Below, in pieces: positions 16,155 to 23,239 of a stretch of 64,000 bases of DNA; position 1 is the first letter of the stretch; each line of letters opens with the position of its first letter. The translations under genes and the position numbers were made by a program. The notes beneath the pieces are model-generated. The model was not told where the DNA came from. It searched no databases and worked only from the letters and a program-made list of their open reading frames with translations. This DNA comes from Palsa-459 sp963841965 (lineage in GTDB: Bacteria; Actinomycetota; Acidimicrobiia; Acidimicrobiales; RAAP-2): NCBI GenBank assembly GCA_963841965.1, contig CAWJES010000001.1, positions 124,001-188,000 on the forward strand, written 5' to 3'.

Positions 16155-16779
16155 ATGCCTGAGACCCAGTTCACGATCGGAGCCGCGGTGCGCTGCGTCG
16201 ATGGCGATTGCGGCACGCTGATCCGCGTCGTGATCGATCCCGTGGCGCGCGCGGTGACGCACGTCGTCGTCGAGCCCGAGCACCGCGGCGGGCTGGGCAA
16301 GCTGGTGCCGCTGGAGCTCGTGGAGTCCGTGGGGGACGAGGTCGTCCTCAGGTGCACGCTCGAGGACCTCTCGAAGCTTCCGGTACGCCGAGGAGACCGA
16401 CTACCTGCCCGGTGCCAGCGGGTACCTGGGCTACGACTCGGGCACGGTGCTCCCGCTCCCGTACTACGGCCTCGGGCCGGGCAACAGCTCGCTGCCGGTC
16501 AAGTACGACCGGGTGCCGCTCGGCGAGGTCACGATCCGCCGGGGCGACCCCGTGCACGCGACAGACGGTGACATCGGCAAGGTCCAGGGACTCGTCATGG
16601 ACCCCGTTGACCGGCACGTCACGCACATTCTCCTGCAGGAGGGGCACATCTGGGATCGCGAGGAGGTGGCGATCCCGATCAGCGCCGTGATCGCCATGGA
16701 GTCGGGCATCCGACTGAGCCTCACCAAGGAGCAGGTCAAGGACCTCCCCTCGGTGGATGTCGCAGACCACGTCGCCTGA
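16155..16779 (+). CDS. PRC-barrel domain protein, frameshifted
   Basis: ATG at 16155 follows AAGGAAGG. The first frame encodes one PRC barrel (FTIGAAVRCVDGDCGTLIRV ... VPLELVESVGDEVVLRCTLED) and runs out of frame near 16380. The next frame carries YAEETDYLPGASGYLGYDSG and a second PRC barrel (GDPVHATDGDIGKVQGLVMD) to the stop at 16779. Removing one G from CCGGTAC (16380-16386) joins them as SKLPYAEETDYLPG, giving 207 residues. PRC barrels occur in RNA-processing and photosynthetic proteins; here a small cytoplasmic stress-type protein is likely. It may be a real break or a sequence error. Confidence 0.75.
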
Positions 16780-16805
16780 TCGACCGCGTCGCGACGGTGC
16801 CGGCG

Positions 16806-16834
16806 GCGGAGCCAGGAACGGATCCTGGCCCCGC
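16806..16834. terminator. hairpin between convergent genes
   Basis: GCGG-A-GCCAGGA and TCCTGGC-C-CCGC form a long stem around a five-base loop. It lies between the PRC-barrel stop (16779) and the stop of the minus-strand secreted protein (16859), so it can serve both. Confidence 0.6.
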
Positions 16835-16858
16835 CCGACGGCGGCTAGCAGCCCCCCG

Positions 16859-17245
16859 CTAGGACGGACACTTCTCGGTGATCAGCGAGCCGACGGTGCC
16901 GAGGGCGGCGTCGAACTTCTGGACCTTCGCGATGCGCGTGGCAATGATCTGGGCCCTGCCTGGCTTGCCGGCCGCGAGGGCGGCAGCCTCACGGGCCTGC
17001 GCCTTGGGGACGTAGGTGGCGATGCGGGACTCGACCTTGGCGATACGGGCGAGGTCGGCGGGGGCCTTTGCGCACGAGAAGCCCGCAGGGAGCGTCCCGG
17101 CTGCAGCGATGGCCTCGATCCGCGCGACGCGGGTGGCGATGCCGTGGTTCGCGTGAACCGGCTGCGTCGCGCCTGCGGCGCTCGCCACACCGACGCCCAG
17201 CAGTGCGGCCACGGCAAGGGTGGCGGAGAGGGTGCGGATCTTCAT
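16859..17245 (-). CDS. small secreted alanine-rich protein of unknown function
   Basis: The product has 128 residues with a clear signal peptide: MKIRTLSATLAVAALLGVGV and cleavage near ASA-AG. The mature part is helical, Ala/Lys-rich (RVARIEAIAAAGTLPAGFSC ... ARIAKVESRIATY) and has two cysteines, one near the middle and one at the C-terminus (TEKCPS), that could form a disulfide. The ATG follows a plausible GAAGGAG ribosome site. I do not recognise a family. Confidence 0.68.
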   Translation of the reverse strand: MKIRTLSATLAVAALLGVGVASAAGATQPVHANHGIATRVARIEAIAAAGTLPAGFSCAKAPADLARIAKVESRIATYVPKAQAREAAALAAGKPGRAQIIATRIAKVQKFDAALGTVGSLITEKCPS

Positions 17246-17378
17246 GTCGGGCTCCTTCGTGCTCGGACCACGGGTGCGGCCACGGAGTCAGTCTTCCCGC
17301 GCGTCGCGCTCAGCGGGCGTCGGGGGTGTGAAACCGATCACGAGCGCGACCGCTGCGGTCACGCCTGCGCGTCGGGGT

Positions 17379-18641
17379 TCAGCGCCAGGCGACGCGGACG
17401 GGGAGTCGCTTGTAGCCCGAGATGAAGTTCGACCGGAGCCGCTCGGGGGTGCCGTCCAGCTCCACGGTGTCGACTGCGGCCGCCAGCTCCTCGAAGAGCA
17501 CGCGCATCTCCAGGCGCGCAAGGTGCGCGCCGAGGCACAGGTGCGGGCTCTGGAGCCCGAACGCCAGGTGGTCGTTGGGACTGCGGTCACGGTCGAAGAC
17601 GTAGGGGTCCGCGAAGTGGTCCTCGTCGAAGTCCGCCGAGACGAACCAGATGACGACCCGGTCACCCTTGCGGACCCGCGTGCCGCCGATCTCGGTGTCC
17701 TGCGTCGCAGTGCGTCGGAAGTGCATGGTGGTGCTCGACCAGCGGAGCATCTCCTCGACGAGCGGCCGCGCCGTCGAGGGATCCCGCTGCAGGTCGGTGA
17801 GGAGCGCCGGACGCTCCGCGATCGCCTTGGTCCCCGCAGCCATGGAGTAGCGCGTCGTATCGTTGCCCGCCGCGACCATGAGGGTGAAGAAGTTCTTCAG
17901 CTGGACGTCCTCGAGCAGGTCGCCGTCGACCGTGGGCTTCAGGAGCGCCGAGAGGACGTCGTCGGTCGGCTCCGCGCGCCGCGCGGCAAGCGCGCGGTCC
18001 GCGTAGTCGAAGAGCTCGAGCGAGACGGGGCTGCGGAAAGGGAGGAGCCGGTAGTCATCGGTGTCCACCTGGTCGACCACGTAGTCGGTGAACTCCGAGT
18101 CGGTGTTGCCGATGAGCGCGTCGCCACGCTCCACGAGCCAGTCGAGGTCCTCGTCGGGGAGGCCGAGCAGCCGGCCCAGCATGCGCATCGGCAGTTCGCG
18201 GGCGACATCGGCGACGAAGTCGAAACGCTCCTCGCCGCGCACATTGCCGAGGATGTCGCGCGCGAGCTCGCGGACGGCATCCTCGTAGGAGGCGACGGAG
18301 CGCGGCGTGAACGGTCGCGAGACGAGGCGGCGGTAGCGCGAGTGTCGGGGCGGGTCCATCTCCATGATGGTCCGGCGGGCCTCGCACTCCTCGGGGGTCA
18401 TCTGCTCGATGCGGATGCCCTCCGCCGAGCTGAAGAGCTCGGAGTGGCGGCTGACGTAGAGGACGTCCTCGTGCTTCGTGACCGACCAGAACCCGCTGCC
18501 GTCGGCCTCCTCGGTGAAGCTGACCGGGTCCTCCTCGCGGAGGCGCTTGAACGTCGCGTGGGGCACGCCTGCGACATAGGAGTCGTGCAGCGTTATGTCG
18601 GCGTGGTCGTCACCGAGATCGAGTTCTGCCACCTGGGTCAT
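17379..18641 (-). CDS. cytochrome P450, CYP125/CYP142-like
   Basis: The product is a 420-residue soluble P450. The I-helix oxygen motif AGNDTT is at 258-263, the ExxR motif (EMLR) at 297-300, and the heme cysteine is Cys369 in FGLQSPHLCLG. The phenylalanine-to-cysteine spacing is one longer than the general FxxGxxxCxG form, as in actinobacterial sterol P450s of the CYP125/142 type, and the PPRHSRYRRLVSRPFTPR segment also fits. Hydroxylation of a sterol or other hydrophobic substrate is likely. The ferredoxin at 40731 is far away. The gene diverges from the C26 hydrolase across 83 bases. Confidence 0.9.
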   Translation of the reverse strand: MTQVAELDLGDDHADITLHDSYVAGVPHATFKRLREEDPVSFTEEADGSGFWSVTKHEDVLYVSRHSELFSSAEGIRIEQMTPEECEARRTIMEMDPPRHSRYRRLVSRPFTPRSVASYEDAVRELARDILGNVRGEERFDFVADVARELPMRMLGRLLGLPDEDLDWLVERGDALIGNTDSEFTDYVVDQVDTDDYRLLPFRSPVSLELFDYADRALAARRAEPTDDVLSALLKPTVDGDLLEDVQLKNFFTLMVAAGNDTTRYSMAAGTKAIAERPALLTDLQRDPSTARPLVEEMLRWSSTTMHFRRTATQDTEIGGTRVRKGDRVVIWFVSADFDEDHFADPYVFDRDRSPNDHLAFGLQSPHLCLGAHLARLEMRVLFEELAAAVDTVELDGTPERLRSNFISGYKRLPVRVAWR

Positions 18642-18724
18642 CGCCCTCCCAACGCGGCGAGCCTACCGCCGCACCAAACGCGTTCTGGTCCCGATCGGCA
18701 CGGCACGCGACCTAGCATGCACGG

Positions 18725-19462
18725 GTGGCACCGCGGCCCCTGATCGGCATCTCCGGGCGCAGGTGGCCCGCGAACCTCCTCGGCGACGCGGTGCCGAAGG
18801 CGATGCACGGCATCTTGTTCGACCTGCACTTCGCGGACTACCCGGGAGCCGTGGCGGCCTGCGGGGGGCTGCCGGTCGAGCTGACGCGCGATGCCGACGT
18901 GCAGGACATCGTGGACCGCCTGGACGGGCTCGTGCTCTCCGGGGGCGCGGACATCGAGCCCTCCCGGTACGGCGAGTCGCCGGACCCGGACCTGGGCGCG
19001 ACCGAGCCGGAGCGCGACGCGTGGGAGTTCGCGCTGCTCGCAGCCGCCCAGCAGCGCGGCATACCGGTGCTCTGCGTCTGCAGGGGCGTGCAGTTGCTGA
19101 ATGTCGCGAGGGGCGGGTCGCTCGTCCAGCACGTCGGTTTCGAGGACGGCGACGGCCATCCGGCCTTCGACGGCGACGGCCACCATGTCGTCCACCAGGT
19201 CCGCACGGAGGAGGGGTCCGTCGCAGCCTCGCTGTTCGGCACGACCGTCGGCGTGAACTCGCTGCACCACCAGCTCATCGGCGTTGTGGGGGAGGGGCTC
19301 CGTGCCTCTGGGCGCTCGCCAGACGGCGCCATCGAGGTGCTGGAGGCGACGGACGGGCCGATCCTCGGCGTGCAGTGGCATCCGGAGCTGCTGGAACGGC
19401 CGGACCCGGCATTCGCATGGCTCGTCGAGGCCTGCAACGAGCGAGCGTCGGCCTCGCGCTGA
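18725..19462 (+). CDS. peptidase C26 / gamma-glutamyl amide hydrolase (PuuD-like)
   Basis: The product is a 245-residue class I glutamine amidotransferase-fold hydrolase. The nucleophile is Cys119 in VLCVCRGVQLLNV, and His219 and Glu221 lie in GVQWHPELLE. LVLSGGADIEPSRYGE near residue 70 is typical of the gamma-Glu-GABA hydrolase group. The family removes gamma-linked glutamate, the opposite of what GS-like ligases such as the one at 11757 add. The GTG start at 18725 leads straight into the RPLIGISGRRW core. Its TGA abuts the TGA of the convergent crcB so that the six bases TGATCA hold both stops. Confidence 0.86.
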   Translation: MAPRPLIGISGRRWPANLLGDAVPKAMHGILFDLHFADYPGAVAACGGLPVELTRDADVQDIVDRLDGLVLSGGADIEPSRYGESPDPDLGATEPERDAWEFALLAAAQQRGIPVLCVCRGVQLLNVARGGSLVQHVGFEDGDGHPAFDGDGHHVVHQVRTEEGSVAASLFGTTVGVNSLHHQLIGVVGEGLRASGRSPDGAIEVLEATDGPILGVQWHPELLERPDPAFAWLVEACNERASASR

Positions 19463-19828
19463 TCAACCGCCGAAGGCGTGGAAGCTGAGGATCCCGAAGC
19501 TGACCGCGAGGACCATGGGGACCAGCAGCAACGCGGCACCGACACCCGGGCGGCGCCGGTCGAGCTCGCGCGCGACGTCGAAGCTCGCTGCCGAGAACGT
19601 GGTCAGCCCCCCGCAGAACCCGACCGCGAGGACCTCGACGGACGATGCGCCGAGATGGCCGCCCGCGGCAGCCCCGGCGAGGCCCCCCGCGACACAGGAG
19701 CCGACGACGTTGACGGTGATCGTGCCCCAGGGCAGCGAGCGCCCCCAGCGCGCCGCCAGCAGGAGGTCGACGAGCCACCGCGCCACCGCGCCCAGCCCTC
19801 CGAGTCCAGCCACGAGGACGAGGGTCAT
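19463..19828 (-). CDS. crcB: fluoride channel CrcB (Fluc), second of a pair
   Basis: The product is 121 residues with four hydrophobic segments, the normal Fluc size. It has GGLGAVARWLVD in helix 1, TITVNVVGSCVAGGLAG with the conserved asparagine in helix 2, and FCGGLTTFSAASFD (the GxTTFS motif) in helix 3. Fluc channels are dual-topology dimers that let fluoride leave the cell. The ATG overlaps the stop of the upstream crcB paralogue (ATGA), so the two probably form a heterodimer. I found no fluoride riboswitch upstream of the pair. Confidence 0.92.
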   Translation of the reverse strand: MTLVLVAGLGGLGAVARWLVDLLLAARWGRSLPWGTITVNVVGSCVAGGLAGAAAGGHLGASSVEVLAVGFCGGLTTFSAASFDVARELDRRRPGVGAALLLVPMVLAVSFGILSFHAFGG

Positions 19829-20310
19829 CGCGCCACCGCCGTCACCCGACGCCGCGAACCCAGCCACGCCGCGCCCACCCCGACGAGGGAGGTCCCCAGC
19901 ATGGTCGCAAACCCCGCCGCGAGGTGGCCGTTGTGCCCGAGGACGATCGAGGCGGAGACGAGCGAGGAGTACGTCGTGAAGCCGCCGAGGACCCCGGTCG
20001 CGAGGAACAGGCGCAGCTCGACACGGTGGGGATGCGGATCGAGCACGCGAGCGACGAGGAGCCCGAGTGCCGCCGCGCCGACAAGGTTCAGCGAGACCAG
20101 TGTCCATGGGAAGCCCAGGTGCGCCGCGGGAGCCGCCCGCAGCAGGAGGTCACGCGCCAGGGTGCCGCTGGCGCCACCGACGAGGACGGCGGCGCCGTGG
20201 GCGGCCGTCGGGCGCGCACGGTGCGCAGGGTCGAACGCCGGCTCGAGCTCGGGATCGAGGCCGTAGACCTCGTCATCATCGAGCGGCGGATCGATCCAGT
20301 CCTCGGGCAC
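19825..20310 (-). CDS. crcB: fluoride channel CrcB (Fluc), first of a pair
   Basis: The product is 161 residues: a 35-residue acidic tail (MPEDWIDPPLDDDEVYGLD) ahead of a four-helix Fluc core with GGASGTLARDLLL, TLVSLNLVGAAALGLL and ATGVLGGFTTYSSLV. The tail is unusual; Fluc proteins are normally 110-130 residues. An in-frame start further in would remove it, but the ATG at 20310 gives a continuous acidic leader. It overlaps the next crcB by ATGA. Paired crcB genes commonly encode heterodimeric fluoride channels. Confidence 0.9.
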   Translation of the reverse strand: MPEDWIDPPLDDDEVYGLDPELEPAFDPAHRARPTAAHGAAVLVGGASGTLARDLLLRAAPAAHLGFPWTLVSLNLVGAAALGLLVARVLDPHPHRVELRLFLATGVLGGFTTYSSLVSASIVLGHNGHLAAGFATMLGTSLVGVGAAWLGSRRRVTAVAR

Positions 20311-20412
20311 GCAGACTCTCTAGCAGGCCGCATCGCAACATGACCGCTGCGGTCGCACGGTGGCGGACGACGCAGGCGGCGAGGAGCGCCAAACCCGGGA
20401 GTCGGCAGTGTA

Positions 20413-20440
20413 ACTTGACATAAGATACATTATCGGCGTT
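20413..20440 (-). other. dif chromosome dimer resolution site (XerC/XerD target)
   Basis: Read on the minus strand, the 28 bases have an XerC-type arm AACGCCGATAA, a six-base centre and an XerD-type arm TTATGTCAAGT. By my alignment 20 of 28 bases match E. coli dif, including every base of the inner arms, and it closely fits the actinobacterial dif form I remember (CCGATAAT ... TTATGTCAAGT). XerC/XerD recombine here to resolve chromosome dimers at division, so the window lies at the terminus. The site overlaps the last three codons and the TAA of the DinB gene. Confidence 0.87.
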
Positions 20441-20990
20441 TGGACACAGGAAGGTGCTGCTCCAGGGCCCGGAGTTCCGCGTTGGTCCGGACATCCCCCA
20501 GATGGTGCTCGCACTCGTGGACAGCCTGTGCGGCCGCCCAGCGGATGGTTCGCTCGATGGGCGTGATGGTCGAGTAGACGAGCGGCCGGTCCTCTGAGCC
20601 CGCCGGCAGCGCACTGATGGTCCTCACGAACAGGCGCCCGGACGCCTCAAGCTCGGTCATGACGTCCCCGACGGTGTCGAGGGCATAGAAGCCGAGGTCG
20701 ATCCGCTCCTCGCGGTACATCGGGGTGCCGGTCGGGTTGTCCAGCACCGACGCGAGGATCACGCGCTCTCGGATGCTGATCAGGACGTCACGCAGGTGCG
20801 CCGAGTACTCGAGTACCGACCACCTGCCGGGCGCGGGTCGGTCCGCGCAGGATGGGCCACCCGACCCGATGACCTGCATGAATCCGTCGATCGCGGTCGA
20901 GACTCTCGGGCCGACGTCATCGATGCCGACCGCATCCCAGCGGAATCCGCAGTCTCCACATGATTCGGGATTCCGATCCGCTGCGGGCAT
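20430..20990 (-). CDS. DinB-family protein with N-terminal zinc-ribbon-like CxxC
   Basis: The product is 186 residues starting MPAADRNPESCGDCGFRWDA. After the CxxC comes a four-helix DinB-like domain with possible metal histidines in LEYSAHLRDVLIS and AVHECEHHLGDVRTN. Members are probably metal-dependent thiol transferases or related enzymes; the substrate is unknown. The start at 20990 is the first methionine before the CxxC; no strong ribosome site is seen and the frame is open further upstream. The last 11 bases, including TAA, lie inside the dif site. Confidence 0.75.
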   Translation of the reverse strand: MPAADRNPESCGDCGFRWDAVGIDDVGPRVSTAIDGFMQVIGSGGPSCADRPAPGRWSVLEYSAHLRDVLISIRERVILASVLDNPTGTPMYREERIDLGFYALDTVGDVMTELEASGRLFVRTISALPAGSEDRPLVYSTITPIERTIRWAAAQAVHECEHHLGDVRTNAELRALEQHLPVSKRR

Positions 20991-21085
20991 CCGGCGATTG
21001 TGCCACCTGCGTACGGTGCTGCGACGCACTGCCTGGCGTTCCCGTGCACCCGGGGCGCAGGCCACGCGGGTTTCGTGCGTCGGCC

Positions 21086-21586
21086 TCAGGCAGCACTTCC
21101 CACGTGCCCGAGCTCCTGGGCGACCTCCAACACCCAGCGGTGGATGTGATCTGGGTCCCGCCAGTCCCCCGCTCGTGTCCTGGCCATCGCGCTCGCAGGG
21201 AATCCGCTCGCCGTCGACTCGAGTCGACCACCGAAGGTCGCGTGTCCGCGAGCACCGATGGCCTCCATCACGGTGCGGACCTGCTTCACCGGCGGAATCT
21301 CCTTCGTCGTCGCGGAGGTGTCCAACGGCCCACTGCTCACCAACCAGACCGGACGGTCGCGGAGCTCCCGGTCGAACCTGCGAGCGAAGCGCCGGGCGTC
21401 ACGGTGCCAGCGCATCGAGTACAGGGCACCAGCGATGACGACCGCGTCGTATTCCCCGACATGTTTCACGTCGCCCGCCCGCAGCACAGCGGGGTCGAAT
21501 CCGGCAAGCCGCAGCTCATCGCCGATCATCTGGGCGAGCCCGGCCGTTCCGCCGCGCTTCGATCCATACGCAACGAGAACCTTCAT
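21086..21586 (-). CDS. flavodoxin domain protein (protoporphyrinogen oxidase-like)
   Basis: The product is 166 residues with a flavodoxin fold: MKVLVAYGSKRGGTAGLAQMIG holds the FMN phosphate loop, then YDAVVIAGALYSMRWHRDARRF and VWLVSSGPLD. This matches the HemG-like flavodoxin group, which includes menaquinone-dependent protoporphyrinogen dehydrogenase. The ATG is preceded by a strong AAGGGAGGT ribosome site. Heme synthesis genes are not nearby, so a general flavin redox role is equally possible. Confidence 0.82.
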   Translation of the reverse strand: MKVLVAYGSKRGGTAGLAQMIGDELRLAGFDPAVLRAGDVKHVGEYDAVVIAGALYSMRWHRDARRFARRFDRELRDRPVWLVSSGPLDTSATTKEIPPVKQVRTVMEAIGARGHATFGGRLESTASGFPASAMARTRAGDWRDPDHIHRWVLEVAQELGHVGSAA

Positions 21587-21725
21587 GACGACCTCCCTTC
21601 CAAGGTCCTCATCTCATGGTGCGCGTAGAGGCGCCCGTCGGCAAGGGGCGTTCGGCCCGACCTCGCCTCCGGGTATCGGTACGCCGGACGATGCCCGAGG
21701 GCAGAGCGCAGGTACCGTTGCGAGG

Positions 21726-21980
21726 GTGGAACCTCGTCGTCGGGCGATCACGCACGATGCCAGAGGGGTATCGCCAGAATCCGAAGGACACACGTCGTCG
21801 CAGCGCGCGGGTCCCTCGACATGGCTCGTTGTGTGGGGCGCGATCCTTCGGGGTGGACTCGTGGTCGAGGAGGTGGCGGCCTTCGACAGCGACGAGGCAC
21901 TCGTCGTCGCTCGCGACCGTCGACCCGATCTCGCGGTCCCGCGCGTCGCCTTTCTCTCTCGCGACCACACGACTCTTTGA
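21726..21980 (+). CDS. small hypothetical protein
   Basis: A possible 84-residue protein from GTG 21726. The C-terminal half looks like real protein sequence: WLVVWGAILRGGLVVEEVAAF, then an Asp/Glu/Arg helix (SDEALVVARDRRPDLAVPRVAF) and HTTL. The first 30 residues are Arg/Thr-rich and doubtful, so the true start may be nearer 21810. No family is recognised. The stop is followed at once by a hairpin. Confidence 0.35.
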   Translation: MEPRRRAITHDARGVSPESEGHTSSQRAGPSTWLVVWGAILRGGLVVEEVAAFDSDEALVVARDRRPDLAVPRVAFLSRDHTTL

Positions 21981-21981
21981 A

Positions 21982-22004
21982 CCCCCGGTCAGTCAGGTCG
22001 GGGG
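21982..22004. terminator. short hairpin between convergent genes
   Basis: CCCCC (21982-21986) and GGGGG (22000-22004) form a stem with a further G-C pair inside. It overlaps the last codons and stop of the minus-strand gene at 21993 and follows the plus-strand small open frame. Confidence 0.45.
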
Positions 22005-22322
22005 CGCGGTCACGGTCCAACCCCGACGCCGCAGTTCCTCAGCGAGCACCTCGGTGGGGATGACCTGCGCAGCGTCGTCGGCCTTCGGCAACCGTGGGGA
22101 CGCCGACTCCCCCGCCGGTGGGCGCGATTCTTGATCCTGCAACAGCTCGATGAAGGCGGCTGCCTCGTCCCGTGTGAACCGACCGGCTGCCTGGCGCTGG
22201 TTGAAGCCCATGGGGCCGCGCGCATCTCGAAAGTCCGTGTGACCCGCGGCATTGAGGAGGGACAGCAGCTCGCGCACGTCCTTGGCGGACGCGGCAGGGC
22301 CAGCCCGATCGTTGAATGCCAC
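21993..22322 (-). CDS. hypothetical protein, 109 residues
   Basis: The GTG at 22322 follows a good GGGGGAGA ribosome site; the open frame further up is not protein-like. The product is soluble and helical: ASAKDVRELLSLLNAAGHTD, FNQRQAAGRFTRDEAAAFIELLQDQE and the C-terminal VLAEELRRRGWTV. The residues about 35-65 look like a small helical binding module. I do not recognise a family. Confidence 0.6.
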   Translation of the reverse strand: MAFNDRAGPAASAKDVRELLSLLNAAGHTDFRDARGPMGFNQRQAAGRFTRDEAAAFIELLQDQESRPPAGESASPRLPKADDAAQVIPTEVLAEELRRRGWTVTAPPT

Positions 22323-22443
22323 ATCCGAGTCTCCCCCATTCGACAGAACCGGTGTGCGGTGCTGCGACTGAGTGCCTCGCCCTTCGGCGGGCTCGGAGCG
22401 CTCCCCTAAGGTTCGGACAGTTGCATTCGACCTGGAGGAAGCA

Positions 22444-23214
22444 ATGTCAGACCTGTTCTCGATCAATGGCAAGACCGCGCTCGTCACCGGCGGGAGCCGT
22501 GGCATCGGCGAGATGATCGTCCGCGGATACGTCGACGCGGGCGTGAAGGTCTACCTCTCCTCGCGCAAGGCGGACGCGTGCGAGTCGCTGGCCGAGGAGC
22601 TGCGCGACGCGGGTGGGGACGTGACCGCCCTGCCAGCGGACCTGTCGACAGAGAAGGGGTGCCGAGACCTCGCCGGCGAGCTCGAGAGCCGCGAAGCGAA
22701 GCTCGACATCCTCGTCAACAACGCCGGGGCCACGTGGGGCGCACCGATCGAGGAATTTGACGAGGCGGCGTGGGAGCGGGTCCTCTCCCTCAACGTGAAG
22801 GGCGTCTTCCACACGACCAAGTACCTGCTCGACCTGCTCACGGCGGCGTCCACGACCGAGGACCCGGCGAGGGTCATCAACATCGGCTCGATCGACGGTA
22901 TCCAGGTGCCGATGATGGAGACGTATTCGTACTCGGCGTCCAAGGCGGCGGTGCACCAGCTCACGCGGCACCTGGCCAGACGACTGGCGCCGGCGATCAC
23001 AGTGAACGCGATCGCACCGGGGCCCTTCCCGTCGAAGATGATGCGCTCGACCCTCGAGGCGTTCGGGGACCAGATCATCGAGTCGGCCCCGATGAAGCGG
23101 ATCGGGAGGCCTTCGGACATCGTGGGAGCCGCGATCTACCTGGCCTCGCCCGCCGCCTCCTACGTGACGGGCGTGATCCTTCCCGTTGATGGAGGCATCG
23201 CGACCGTCGGGTGA
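22444..23214 (+). CDS. short-chain dehydrogenase/reductase (SDR family)
   Basis: The product is a 256-residue classical SDR. The nucleotide loop TGGSRGIG is at residues 15-22, NNAG at 92-95, the catalytic Ser149 follows VINIG, and Tyr163/Lys167 lie in YSASK. The end GRPSDIVGAAIYLASPAASYVTGVILPVDGG is standard. The ATG at 22444 is preceded by GGAGG. It resembles gluconate 5-dehydrogenase / 3-oxoacyl reductase-type SDRs; the substrate cannot be told. It diverges from the gene at 21993-22322. Confidence 0.88.
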   Translation: MSDLFSINGKTALVTGGSRGIGEMIVRGYVDAGVKVYLSSRKADACESLAEELRDAGGDVTALPADLSTEKGCRDLAGELESREAKLDILVNNAGATWGAPIEEFDEAAWERVLSLNVKGVFHTTKYLLDLLTAASTTEDPARVINIGSIDGIQVPMMETYSYSASKAAVHQLTRHLARRLAPAITVNAIAPGPFPSKMMRSTLEAFGDQIIESAPMKRIGRPSDIVGAAIYLASPAASYVTGVILPVDGGIATVG

Positions 23215-23239
23215 TCCCGGCGACCGATTCCGAGATCGA

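Noticed and set aside
20311..20412. Possible fluoride riboswitch upstream of the crcB pair
   Set aside because: I looked for the conserved fluoride aptamer core on the minus strand and did not find it.
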